Notes: generated by a model from the sequence alone, not told the origin. A stretch of DNA of 64,000 bases from Acidipropionibacterium thoenii DSM 20276 (GCF_000423445.1 NZ_AUHZ01000008.1:1-64000), one strand, 5' to 3'; positions 9,019 through 18,700 are shown, numbered from the stretch's first letter. Numbers and translations: made by a program.

Positions 9019-9124
9019 AGACACATAAGGCCCACGTACGATGAATGATCGAAGGGCGACCGCAGCCGCATGTTCATGTGAAGTACAGCGAAGACAGATA
9101 AGGCCCACGCCTCAACGAAGGGCT
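9019..9124 (+). CRISPR. Degenerate two-repeat, one-spacer element (CreA-like candidate)
   Basis: Two copies of AGACANATAAGGCCCACG (9019-9036 and 9092-9109) lie 73 bases apart. Each is followed by CGAAGGGC (9050-9057 and 9116-9123). The right copy has CCTCAA between the two parts and continues into the identity with the window's left edge. The left copy has 13 unrelated bases there. The enclosed 34 bases (9058-9091) have spacer length. Read rightward, the conserved CGAAGGGC would supply an 8-base crRNA 5' handle. Spacer bases 1-9 match 8963-8971 with one mismatch, and bases 10-15 match 8974-8979 after a 2-base offset. That target lies just upstream of the toxin-like gene. Confidence 0.55.
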
Positions 9125-9172
9125 GCACCGTGGGACACGGTATCCCCCTGTGGGGCAGGGCGGAGGTCCCGG

Positions 9173-9652
9173 CTAGATCGAGGCGAACGTGCTGGCATTG
9201 TCTGCGATCCAGCGATTCGCCTGCTCGACCTCGGCCAGGCTGGGGGAACACACCTCGTCGTAGCCGGCCTTGCCCGTGGTCTTCAGCCAGTCGTTGACGT
9301 CGGCCCACACCCATATGGGCCCGGTTGTCGACCAGTCGAACTCGATGGGGAAGGCCTGGCTCCCTGACGTCTGCTTCGTCCACTTCGTGACCGCCGGTCG
9401 CGAGACGCCGGTTCGAGCTGCGATCTCTGAGCTGGAGACCAGGTCGAGGCGAAGTCGAGACGCCGTGACGCCCAACGACTGAAGGTTGCCCAAGGCTGTC
9501 CGTACGGCGTCGGTGCAGCTCTCGCTGGTCTCGTCGACGTGGGTGAACTGGAGGCGGCCAGTCTTGGACCAGTCGATACCCTCGGCGGCCAGGCGATCGA
9601 TGGTGGCGTCGTCGATGGGGTCGATGATGAACGTGAGCTCGTATGTTCGCAT
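9173..9652 (-). CDS. HTH antitoxin-like DNA-binding protein
   Basis: The 159-residue protein begins MRTYELTFIIDPIDDATIDR, a small alpha/beta domain common in actinobacterial antitoxin-like proteins. Around residues 80-105 it carries a helix-turn-helix (SSSEIAARTGVSRPAVTKWT), followed by a tryptophan-rich segment GPIWVWADVNDWLK. The start ATG 9652 follows AGGAG and is preferred over ATG 9670. Two GTTAAC palindromes sit just upstream at 9700-9715, suggesting autoregulation. Its family is normally paired with the small HicA-like protein type at 8679-8936, which is encoded downstream on the same strand but beyond the repeat element. Confidence 0.6.
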   Translation of the reverse strand: MRTYELTFIIDPIDDATIDRLAAEGIDWSKTGRLQFTHVDETSESCTDAVRTALGNLQSLGVTASRLRLDLVSSSEIAARTGVSRPAVTKWTKQTSGSQAFPIEFDWSTTGPIWVWADVNDWLKTTGKAGYDEVCSPSLAEVEQANRWIADNASTFASI

Positions 9653-9697
9653 GGCCTGCTCCTGATTCATTGGATTCCGCAGTCCGCAAGTCTCATC

Positions 9698-9715
9698 CAG
9701 TTAACAGCAGTTAAC
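9698..9715. promoter_or_regulatory. Tandem GTTAAC operator candidate
   Basis: CAGTTAAC occurs at 9698-9705 and again at 9708-9715, exactly ten bases apart, so both palindromic GTTAAC cores face the same side of the helix. They lie between the HTH gene and the divergent transporter gene. They are a likely binding site for the HTH protein at 9173-9652, by position only. Confidence 0.4.
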
Positions 9716-9775
9716 CATGAATGTCAACGGTGCACCGCATGACCTCGGGAAGCCGTCGATAGACTGCGGCCAGCT

Positions 9776-11104
9776 ATGTCTCACACGGATGCTCGCGGTT
9801 GCCGCGGGGACCACACCACCCAGCCGGCGCCTGATCCGCAGCTCCGCCACGCTGCCTGGCAGGCGGCCCTGCCCACCATCGCGTTCCTGCTCTTCGTCTC
9901 GCTGCTGCGGTCGCCGATCACCGCCGTCCCGCCCCTGCTGGGACGGATGGCCGGCGACCTCGGCATGAGTTCCAGCGCGATGGGCGCCCTCACCTCCGTG
10001 CCGGTGCTGTGCTTCGGCGCCCTGACGCCGATCGCCTCCCTGGTCCTGCGACGTCTGGACCTCAACTCCTCGGTGCTCTGGGCCCTGGTGATCATCATGG
10101 CCGGATCCGTGCTGCGCTCGGCCGGCTCGGTGTGGGCGGCCTTCGCTGGCACCGCGGTCATCGCAGCAGGCATGACGCTGGGCAATCTCATCGCCCCGAT
10201 GGTCATCGCGCGCAGTTTCCGCAGCCGCACGGCTCTGATGACAAGCTCGTACTCCGCCTCGATCAACATCGCGGTCACCCTGTCCACCGCCCTCGCCGCG
10301 CCGCTGGCGCTGCTCATCGGATGGCAGGGGTCCACCGCCGCCTGGGCTCTGGTCCCCGGGGTGATCGCCGGATTCGTGTGGTGGAAGGTCTTCCCACCCC
10401 AGCGTCGCCGCGATCGGGACGCCGTCCCTCCCGGCACCGTCTCCTCACCCGGCACCAAGGCACGCCACGGCAGGGACGCCCGGAGCAAGCCGTCCGTCTC
10501 GATCGCCGCCTGGCCACTCGCCTGGATCATGGCCGCCGCCTTCGCGGCCCACAACCTCGCCTACTACTCCACCGTCACCTGGCTTCCCACCGCCCTGCGC
10601 GAGGTCGCCAGGCTGGGAGAGTCGGGAGCCGGGCTGGCCTCCAGCGTCTTCCAGATCACCGCCGTCGCCGGACCGCTGATGGTGCCGCTGGCCCTGAACC
10701 GGATGGGTTGGTCCATGCGGCGCGTCATGATCATCGTGTGCGCGTGCTGGCTGGCGCTGCCCTTCGGGATGATGACGCTCCCCTCCCTGTGGCTGGTCTG
10801 GTGCATCCTCGGCGGGATCGCCTAGGGCGCCTTCTTCAGCGCCCTGTTCACGATCGTCATCCAGCGCAGCCGCACCCCCGACGAAAGCCGACGTCTCACC
10901 GCCCTCATCCAGACCACCGGATACATCGTCGCCTCCCTGGGGCCGATCCTGGTGGGACGCGTGCACGACCAGTTCGGCGGATGGACGCTGCCCTTCGCCG
11001 TCATCGGCGCAGCCACCGTCATCCTCACGGTGTGCGCGATGATCGCTGTCGGCGACACCTCACGGCCCGCCGTCTCCCCTGACGATCGCCCCACCGAGGT
11101 GTGA
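9776..11104 (+). pseudogene. MFS transporter (CynX/NimT type) broken by an in-frame stop
   Basis: The sequence encodes a 12-helix major facilitator of the cyanate/nitroimidazole-type (CynX/NimT) subgroup, with LLRSPITAVPPLLGRMAGDLG near the start. At 10823-10825 the frame meets TAG after LVWCILGGIA. The same frame then continues without interruption for another 92 codons (GAFFSALFTIVIQRSRTPDE and further hydrophobic helices) to TGA at 11102-11104. CAG to TAG is the simplest lesion, since related proteins carry a glutamine or similar residue there. The product would lose its last two or three helices, so the gene is probably inactive unless the stop is a sequencing error. Confidence 0.8.
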
Positions 11105-11169
11105 CCGTCGTCTCCTTGATGGGCGCCTCCGGCTGGGTACCGTGGCTGAAACTCAGGCCGGAGGTCACC

Positions 11170-11529
11170 ATGTATGACAGCCATCGTGAGACAGTCCCCA
11201 TCAGCGGCGCGACGTTCGCGGCCCCGCCGGCGCCCGAACCCCTCGCACCCGACCCTGTGGTGCCGGATCCGGTAGTGCCCGATCCCGTGGAACCACCGTC
11301 GCCTTTCCCTGCTCCCGGTCCGATCGATCCGCCCTCCCCGCCCGGTCCGCAGCCGCCCACCGAGCCGCCGGGTCGTCCCGAACCGGTGCGTCCTCCCACG
11401 CCGGCACCGCCGGGCCCGGTTCATCCGGCGCCCTGGCCGCCCGAACCTCTCCCGGCGCCGCCCTCCCCGCCGGGTCCGCCATCCCCGCCGGGCACTCCAT
11501 TCCCGCCCGCCCCTCCGATCCCGATGTGA
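11170..11529 (+). CDS. Proline-rich small protein of unknown function
   Basis: ATG 11170 follows GGAGG at normal spacing and opens a 119-residue frame. After about 20 ordinary residues it is almost wholly Pro-rich, with Pro-Asp/Val repeats (PDPVVPDPVVPDPVEPP) and then PPSPPGPP-type runs. It has no signal peptide or membrane segment. GC-rich DNA can produce such frames by chance. The good ribosome binding site and the repeat structure favour a real gene, perhaps a surface or scaffold tail. I do not recognise it. Confidence 0.4.
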   Translation: MYDSHRETVPISGATFAAPPAPEPLAPDPVVPDPVVPDPVEPPSPFPAPGPIDPPSPPGPQPPTEPPGRPEPVRPPTPAPPGPVHPAPWPPEPLPAPPSPPGPPSPPGTPFPPAPPIPM

Positions 11530-11628
11530 CGGCGCGCCAAGGTCCCGCACCGGCTCGGTAGCGGTCCCGCCACGGGCCCGCACCGGCCCCCACCGGGTGG
11601 TGCTGGGAGCGGCAAATAGTGTGGGGCC

Positions 11629-12921
11629 ATGAGCTCTCGTTCCACCCCACGCCCCTGCATCCCTGCCGCCACCGAGGACTGGGAGCGCGCCATCCCCGGA
11701 CTGCTCACCCGTGACGTCCGACTTCTCGTGCCGCTGGACCACTCCAACCCGGCCGATCCGCGCACGATCGAGGTCTACGCCCGGGTGGTGGCCACCCCCG
11801 ACGGCACCCGGCGTCCCCTCCTGCTCTTCCTCCAGGGCGGCCCCGGCTGCGAGTCTCCGCGCCCGACCCTGTCGGACCCCGGGTTCCCGGGCTGGCTGTC
11901 CCGCGCCCTCGAGGACTACCAGCTGGTCCTGCTCGACCAGCGCGGCACCGGGCTGTCCTCCCCGGTCTCCGAGCCGGTGGGTTCGGCCGCCGACCAGGCC
12001 GAGTACCTCACCCACCTTCGTGCCGACGAGATCGTCGAGGACTGCGAGGACCTGCGTCGTCACCTCGGCGTCGAGCGCTGGGCGGTGCTGGGCCAGTCCT
12101 TCGGCGGGTTCACCCTGCTGCGCTACCTGTCGGTGCATGCCGAGTCGCTGAGCGCCGGCTACTTCACCGGTGGGCTGTCGGCGGTCGGACGCCATGCCGA
12201 CGAGGTCTACGCCGCCACCTACGCGACGATGGCCACCAAGTCCGAGCAGTACTACCGGCGGTTCCCCGGCGACCGCGACCGGATCCGCGAGCTCCTCGAG
12301 CTGGCGGCCGACGGCGGCGTGAGCACCCCGAACGGCGACCTCGTCTCGCCCTCCCGGGTCCGCTCTCTCGGCCATCTGCTCGGGGCCTCCGGCGGCGCCG
12401 AGAAGCTGCACTACCTGTTGGAGCGCGAGCCCAGCTCCCGCGCCTTCCGCTACGACCTCGCCGAGATGCTGCCCTTCGGCGGCCGCAACGCCCTCTACGC
12501 GGTAATCCACGAGTCCTCCTACGCCGACGGGTGCACCACCGCCTGGTCGGCGGCACGGACTCTGCCTGAGTCCTTCGAGAAGGATCCGACCCTGCTCACC
12601 GGCGAGCACCTGCTGCCCGGTTGGTTCGACGAGGACTCCTCTCTGAGGCCGTGGAAGGAGACCGCCGAGATCGTCGCCAATCACCCCTGGCCCACCCTCT
12701 ACGACGCCGACGCCCTGGCCGCCTCCCAGGTGCCCTGCGCGGCCGCCGTCTACTTCAACGACGCCTACGTGCCCCTTCAGTTCTCGATGGAGACCGCCGC
12801 GCTCATCCCGCGAATGCACCCCTGGGTGACCAGCCAGTACGAGCACAACGGGTCCAACGCCTCCGGAGGTGGGGTCCTCGACCGGCTCATCAGGTTGGCA
12901 CGGGGGGAGCTCGCGAGATGA
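11629..12921 (+). CDS. Alpha/beta hydrolase, proline iminopeptidase-like (S33)
   Basis: The 430-residue protein fits serine aminopeptidases that remove N-terminal proline or similar residues from peptides. It shows the oxyanion motif LFLQGGPGCESP, the LLDQRGTGLS motif typical of S33, and the nucleophile elbow GQSFGGF (serine near residue 151). The likely catalytic histidine is in YEHNGSNASGGG near the C-terminus. No signal peptide is seen, so it is probably cytoplasmic. The next gene starts about 36 bases later on the same strand. Confidence 0.85.
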   Translation: MSSRSTPRPCIPAATEDWERAIPGLLTRDVRLLVPLDHSNPADPRTIEVYARVVATPDGTRRPLLLFLQGGPGCESPRPTLSDPGFPGWLSRALEDYQLVLLDQRGTGLSSPVSEPVGSAADQAEYLTHLRADEIVEDCEDLRRHLGVERWAVLGQSFGGFTLLRYLSVHAESLSAGYFTGGLSAVGRHADEVYAATYATMATKSEQYYRRFPGDRDRIRELLELAADGGVSTPNGDLVSPSRVRSLGHLLGASGGAEKLHYLLEREPSSRAFRYDLAEMLPFGGRNALYAVIHESSYADGCTTAWSAARTLPESFEKDPTLLTGEHLLPGWFDEDSSLRPWKETAEIVANHPWPTLYDADALAASQVPCAAAVYFNDAYVPLQFSMETAALIPRMHPWVTSQYEHNGSNASGGGVLDRLIRLARGELAR

Positions 12922-12956
12922 CCCGCCGGACCGGCGGCTACCGGAGGGGGCGGCCA

Positions 12957-13863
12957 TGATCAGTAGTCAGCAGGAGCTGGAGGACGCCCTGGCGGCCGGT
13001 TCCCAGGTGCTGGAGGTGGACTCGCCCGCTGCCGCCGAGCTGCAGCTGCCACGCGGTGCCGGATCGATGTTCAACAGCATCACGGTCCATCTGCGCGGCA
13101 GCTCGCGGATGGCGATCAGCGACGCGATGGTGATGGCCCACGACGAGTCGACGGTGATCAGCGGTCCCGACGGGGTGGTGACCGCCGACGGTTCGGCGAC
13201 CGTGCTGGGTTCGGGGGTGGTCAACGCCTCCGGCCGGGCCCATGTGGTGGCCGGCGGGTCGGCATCGGTGACGGCCTGGGGGCATGCCCAGCTGGAGTTG
13301 TCGGGGGCGGCCGCCGCGCGGGTCAGTGGCGAGGTGAGCGTGCTGGCAGGTGAGGACTCCCGGGTGTGGGCCGGCGGGCTGGCCCAGGTGCAGCTGGGCG
13401 ACGAGGCGATGTGCCTGGTCACCGGGATGGCCCCCGACGGAGGCGTCGGCATCGTCACCCCCGACGCCGTCACCCCGGGACGGGAGGGGCAGGTCCACCG
13501 CGCCGACGGGAGCCTGTCCACCCTCAAGGACCCGACCACCTGGTGCCAGATGTTCCACGTCGCGATCGACGGCGGGATCGCCACCGTCTACAAGGCGGTC
13601 GACACCTTCTGGACCACCGCCTGGGCGGTCCGCCAGAAGATCTTCTACACCCCGGGAACCTGCCCGACGGCCCCGACTGGGAGGACGCCGACACCGGCGG
13701 GGGACTGCACTTCTCACCCACCGCGTTCCAGGCCCGTCAGGTGGTGCGCTCCTGCACCCATGTGGTGTCCTGCGGGGTGCGGGTCGACGAGCTGCGACCC
13801 CTCACCGACGACGTCTGCAAGGCGCCCAGGGTGGTGAGGGCCTGCCAGAAGGTCGACGACTGA
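12957..13863 (+). pseudogene. Beta-solenoid-like protein with a one-base frameshift
   Basis: From ATG 12957, residues 60-160 form an alternating short-repeat pattern (GSATVLGSGVVNASGRAHVV, GGSASVTAWGHAQLELSG) typical of a right-handed beta-solenoid. The frame holds through QKIFYTPGT near 13656, then turns into nonsense. The neighbouring frame carries on with plausible protein (DWEDADTGGGLHFSPTAFQ and CTHVVSCGVRVDELRP) to TGA at 13861-13863. Restoring one G in the run at 13654-13656 would join the two halves into about 302 residues. I do not know its function. A homopolymer error is a real possibility. Confidence 0.7.
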
Positions 13864-13898
13864 GGGTGCCGGGCGGGTCGGGCTGGGAGAATGGCCGC

Positions 13899-14585
13899 AT
13901 GGAGCCACTGCCCGCACGCGACGCGATCACCCCCGAGGTGCTGGCCCGCTGGGCCCACCGGGGCCAGCGCAGGGACACCCCGGCCGGCCCCGGCGCCTAC
14001 ATCGACCATCCCCGCCGGGTGGTCGAACTGCTGCTGGCCGGCGGGGTCGCCGACCCCGAGGTGCTGGCCGCGGGATGGCTCCACGACACCGTCGAGGACC
14101 AGCCCGAGAGGCTGGTCCGGGCCGGAGCGGCTCTGGATCATGGATCTGATGGCGGTGCTGCGGGGTCCGGGGACGGGATTGGAGTTGGGGATGGGGAGCC
14201 GGTGGATGACGCGGTCGTGCGGGACCGGGCCCTGGCCGTTCTCGCCGATCTCTTCGGGCCAACGGTCGGCCGGATCGTGGCCGAGGTGACCAACCCGCTG
14301 CCGTCGGCGTCGGCGCAGGGTAGTCCCGACGTGCTCTATCTGGAGCATCTTCGCCAGATGTGCGCCCACGGCTCCCCGGCGGCGGTCTCGGTGAAGATCT
14401 GCGACCATCTCGACAACACCCGCGATCTCGACCCGGTCCCCGCAGACCCGCGGGACCCGGCCCGGCTGGCCCGGCTGCGGCGCAAGTACGCGGCCGCCCG
14501 CCCGATCCTCCGGTCGGCGTCGAGCCTGCTGGCCCCGCGCTGGCAGGCTTCGGCACTGTCCCGCGACCTCACCCAGGGGCGGTGA
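13899..14585 (+). CDS. HD-domain hydrolase, RelA/SpoT or MESH1-like
   Basis: The protein of about 228 residues has the HD arrangement AHRGQRRD, YIDHPRRVVELL, GWLHDTVED and VSVKICDHLDNTRD, matching the metal-binding and catalytic residues of (p)ppGpp pyrophosphohydrolases and related phosphohydrolases. No synthetase, TGS or ACT domain follows, so it is a stand-alone hydrolase. A Gly/Asp-rich insert (residues 80-105) interrupts the domain. ATG 13899 begins 36 bases after the frameshifted gene. Alarmone hydrolysis is the leading guess, though small HD proteins can use other nucleotides. Confidence 0.75.
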   Translation: MEPLPARDAITPEVLARWAHRGQRRDTPAGPGAYIDHPRRVVELLLAGGVADPEVLAAGWLHDTVEDQPERLVRAGAALDHGSDGGAAGSGDGIGVGDGEPVDDAVVRDRALAVLADLFGPTVGRIVAEVTNPLPSASAQGSPDVLYLEHLRQMCAHGSPAAVSVKICDHLDNTRDLDPVPADPRDPARLARLRRKYAAARPILRSASSLLAPRWQASALSRDLTQGR

Positions 14586-14589
14586 CTCC

Positions 14590-15714
14590 TCAGATTTCCA
14601 GCAGCGCCCGGTTCAGCACCTGCGCGGCCAGATCCATCGGTATCCGTTCCTGCTCCAGACGCAGCCCGCGCCGTTCCAGGTCCAGGAAGACCTCCCGCTC
14701 CTCATCGGTGAGCCCGGACACCCCGTGCGCCTGGCCCGGTTCGGGCACCGCCAGTTCCTCGAATCGACTCACCAGGGCCCGGGTCATCAGCACCGATCTC
14801 GTCTGCGGCATCCGGGCGCGGCAGCGCGACAGGATGGCGAAACCATGGGTGTCCAGATCTCCCCAGTAGAGGATCGGCGAGTCGCGGATCCAGTGAACCC
14901 GGTCGAGCTGGACGACGGCGTACCCGCGGCCGTGCACCGCGATCACCCCCGGAACAGGCGGCAGAGCGGCGAGAGTCGTGAGATTCTCCACGATGAGGAC
15001 CACTCGTGGAGACACCACGAGCCTGTCCAGCTCGTCGACCCCGGTAGTCAGATCGTGGAGAGTCGTCCCCGAGACCGAGACATCGAGCACCCTGATGCGG
15101 AATCGTTGGGGTTCGCTGGCCAGTCCGATCCCCTCCTGACCCGTGATCGCCAGGATCAATCGCTCGACCAGACCGCGGTGCTTCTCCAACCATTTGGTGT
15201 CGATTCCGTGGACGGCCACCTGGCGCGGGAGGAGGCCGGAGTCCGGGTGGTCGATGAGCCAGTCGGCCATCGCCATCAGCCGTTCGACATCGGCGTCGTC
15301 GAGGCCGGCGATGTCATCGACCAGGTGGGGCAGCGAGTCGGCGAGACTGCTCGACTCGGGCCAGCGCGAGGTGACGATCCCGGCCAGCTGGCGGCACCGC
15401 GCCCAGGCCGACTGCTGTCCGGCGAGGCCGGCGATCCCCTCGGCCGAGGTGACGCGCACCCTCAGCGGCAGTCGCTGAGAGCCCCAACTCGGCCAGCTGC
15501 GCACCGCCCACTCCAGGGCCGCACCCTCCGGTGGGTGCCACTGATGCCACGACCGTCGCCACGCCGCCAGGGCATCCGGGTCTGCCAGCGCCTCCTGCTC
15601 GGTGGGCAACCCCAGCGGGAAGGAGACGTCGACGTCGGGATCGCTGATCCAGACGCGATGGTTGCGACGGTACTTGGTCGCCGCCCAGCGTCGCAGCTCT
15701 GGCAGGGTCCTCAC
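14590..15714 (-). CDS. jetD: Wadjet system nuclease JetD
   Basis: JetD (DUF3322/DUF2220) is the TOPRIM-fold nuclease of Wadjet, which cuts circular plasmid DNA after the SMC complex has extruded it. The 374-residue protein has the C-terminal TOPRIM signature: a glutamate in VVLIVENLTTL and the acidic pair in YWGDLDTHGF. The N-terminal region (LRRWAATKYRRNHRVWISD) is the arm domain. The GTG start overlaps the jetC stop by four bases. It is the last gene of the leftward jetABCD operon. Confidence 0.92.
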   Translation of the reverse strand: MRTLPELRRWAATKYRRNHRVWISDPDVDVSFPLGLPTEQEALADPDALAAWRRSWHQWHPPEGAALEWAVRSWPSWGSQRLPLRVRVTSAEGIAGLAGQQSAWARCRQLAGIVTSRWPESSSLADSLPHLVDDIAGLDDADVERLMAMADWLIDHPDSGLLPRQVAVHGIDTKWLEKHRGLVERLILAITGQEGIGLASEPQRFRIRVLDVSVSGTTLHDLTTGVDELDRLVVSPRVVLIVENLTTLAALPPVPGVIAVHGRGYAVVQLDRVHWIRDSPILYWGDLDTHGFAILSRCRARMPQTRSVLMTRALVSRFEELAVPEPGQAHGVSGLTDEEREVFLDLERRGLRLEQERIPMDLAAQVLNRALLEI

Positions 15715-18700
15715 AGCAGCGGAGCCTGCACGTCGTCGCGCTCCTCGCCTGCGACCTCGTCCCCGTCGGACTGCGCCCCCGGGTCCTGGAACTGGCTGAC
15801 CATGATCCGCGACGGGCGGCCCGGTTCATTCTGGAACAGGATGATCCCGCCGACGTAGTCCTCCAGGGTCTGCAGCATCTTCATCGGGGTGGCCAGGAGC
15901 AGCTGGAAACCGAAGTCGCGGAACACCTCGAGTCCGGCCCGGGTGAACTCCGGGTCGGTCTTGTCGAAGGCCTCGTCGAGCGCCACCACCCCGTAGCCGG
16001 GCAGCGTCGCCCCATCACGGGCCAGCTGGTAGCGCAGGGCGGCGGCCAGGCAGAAGGTCACGAACTTCTGCCGCTCCCCGCCGGAGCGACCACCGGCGTC
16101 CTCGTAGAAGTCCACCGGGCGGGACTCGGCGTCGAGCACCTCGGCGCGGAACTCCACATGGATGCGGGTGTCGAGGCACAGCTCCCGCCACCGGCGGTCC
16201 ACCAGCTCCTGGGAGCGCAGCCGGGCCATCAGCCGCTGGATGCGCAGGAACCGCTCCTCCGCACCCTGGCGGGCCTGCGGGTCGTCCCCCGCCTCCATCA
16301 CGTCGGAGACGCTGTCGGTGGTGATCTGCTGGAGTTCGCGCAGGAAGTCGCGCACCTCCGGAAGGCTGCGGTCGCAGACCCGCACCTGCAGATGGCGGCC
16401 CCGCGCGTACTCGGTGCGCATCAGCGACTCGTTGATGGGGTCGATCCGGTTGCGGACCTCCCGCCGCGAGATGCGGATCCTGTTCGCCAGGGCGGTGATG
16501 TTGTTGCGCGACTGGCTCTGCAGCAGGTCGAAGAAGCGCGCCTCGAACTCCGGCAGCCGGTCGGCGCGCAGCTGCTCCAGCTGGCGCAGGTACTCCGGCA
16601 GGTAGTCGACGCCGTCCTGAAGGTCGGCGGCGCGCTGGGGCCAGGTCTCCTTGAACCGTCTCATCCGGTTCTCCGCGAGTTTGATCTGGCGGTCCCGGTC
16701 GGACTGTGTGGTGCGCTGGTCCTCGCTGATCTGAGTGGTCGTGGAGCGGTGGAGGGTCTCGAGATCCTCGAGATCGAGCCGGTCGTCGCGGTCGCTGCGG
16801 GGCTGGCGGGGACTACTGATCCTGGCCTCCAGAGCCTCTCGGACCTTCTCGGGGACGTCCTCCGCCCGTCTCAGCGCGGCCGTCCAGCGATCCCGTCTGG
16901 TGGTCAGGGAGGTCATCTCGTCGTGGCGCACGCGTGCGTCCACCTGCAACTGCTGGGTCTCCGACCTGGCTGCGCTCTCGGCCTCCTGGAGGCCCGGAAG
17001 CTCGCTCTCCGCGAGGGCGAGCTCCTGATTACCGGCCCTCAGCTGCCTCAACTGGGTCTCGACCGAGTCGATGTCGGCCCGGGCGCGGTCGACATCGAGG
17101 TCCTCGGGACGCGTCCGGATCAGTTCGGTGAGATTCGTGCGCAAGGAGTGCCTGTGCCTGATCCGCTCGTCGAGCGCGTCGGCAGCCTCGATCGCCGTCT
17201 CCAGCACTGCCCGTGCCTGGTCCAGGGCTCGCGCCAGGGCATCGTGCTTGGCGGCGGTGGAGGAGCCCAGCAGCCATCGGGTGCGGTCGGAGACCTTCCA
17301 GCGGTCGTCCTTCTCGTGGCGGGTGCGGGAGTGCTTGACCTGTCCGGCGCGGGTGAGGCCGCGATCCAGGCGGTTGAGCTCGGAGACGTCGTCGACGCAC
17401 CGGTAGTCGTACCGGCGGGCGAGGGTCTCAGTGAGCCAGCCGGCGAACGGCGAGGAGGCCAGCACGGTCACCTTGCCCGGCAGCGTCCCCGGTCGGGTCG
17501 GGCTCGCGCCGCTGCTGGTGCTCGCTGGAGTGGAGGGAGCCGGGGAGCCGGGACGGACGCGCTCCCAGACCAGCCGCGTCCCCCAGCTGCGGCGGTCCAC
17601 GGCGGCCGCGACCCGCGAGGAGATCTCATCGGGGACCAGCAGGGTGCGGGCCAGGGGACGCAGCACCCGTTCGATGGCACCCTGCCACTGCGTCTGGTCG
17701 GGGAGGACGTCGATGAGCTCGCCGGCGAACGGCAACTCGTCGGTGGTCACTCCCAGCTCGTCGGCCAGCGCGGTCCGGGCCAGCAGCAGGGCCGCCTCCA
17801 TGTTGGAGTGCTGCGACTCGAGGGCGCGCAGATCGGTGCTCAGCGTGTCGACGGCGTCCTTGGCCTTGACCCGGTGCTCCAGGACCGAGTAGTTCGCATC
17901 CCGCTCCCGGCTGTCCTCCTCGTCGAGACCGCGCAGCCGGGCGGTGAGATCGTCCTGCCAGCCTGTCCACCCGGCGGGGGAGTCGGGCAGGGTCAGATCG
18001 CACTGCGCCGCCCGGTTCTCGGCGTCGGCCAGGGCGTGTCGGCAGCGCTCCAGAATGTCCTGGTAGCTGCTGCGCTGGCGCTCGAGATCGGGAATGCGGT
18101 GGCCGCCCAGACCGGCGATCCGTGCCTGGCACTGCTCTCTGGCGGCGGTGGCGTCGCGTTCCCGGCGTTCGGCGGCGGTGATCTCGGCGCTCAGCGACTT
18201 CAGGATGGTCTGGCATGCAGCGATGAGCGTGTCGGCGATCTCCGCGCGGTGCCGGGTGAAGAAGGTCTCGGCATGGTGCTGCTCGGCCTCGAGCAGGTCC
18301 AGAGCCTCGACCGCCCGGTGATAGGCGGTGGAGATGGCCTCCAGGGGTTCGAGGGCGGCGACCTGTTCGCGGGCGTCGACCACCGCGCGGTGGGCTCCCG
18401 AGAGCTCCTCGAACTGTTCGACGGCCGCGTCGGCGAGACCGAAGGTGTCGGGTTCGTCGAGCATGAAGTCGCGCAGGAGGGTGTTGAGACTGCCCAGGTT
18501 CTTGGCGGACTGGGTCTTGTGGAGGAGCCGCTGGGCCCGGTCGGATGCCAGGCCGAGCTTGCGCTGGAGTCTGCTGGCGAAGCCGTTGTACTGCCTGTTC
18601 GTCCACCATCCCGGGTGGGCCGCCTTGATGCCGCGCGAGTCGATGCCGTTCTCCACCAGCGGTCTCAGGGACTGAAGATCGACTCTCTGATCGGCGTCGA

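Noticed and set aside
8937-9091. Mini-array spacer as a guide against the cas promoter
   Set aside because: I compared the spacer with 8528-8678 by eye and found no stretch comparable to the match at 8963-8979.
10823-10825. TAG read as a recoded codon
   Set aside because: No pyrrolysine genes or recoding signals are visible, and a different stop (TAA) breaks the methyltransferase gene. Mutation or error is simpler.
10822-12957. 711-codon open frame on the minus strand
   Set aside because: It lies antisense to the transporter tail, the proline-rich gene and the S33 hydrolase. Its product is Gly/Arg/Val-rich low complexity with no motif, typical of a GC-rich shadow.
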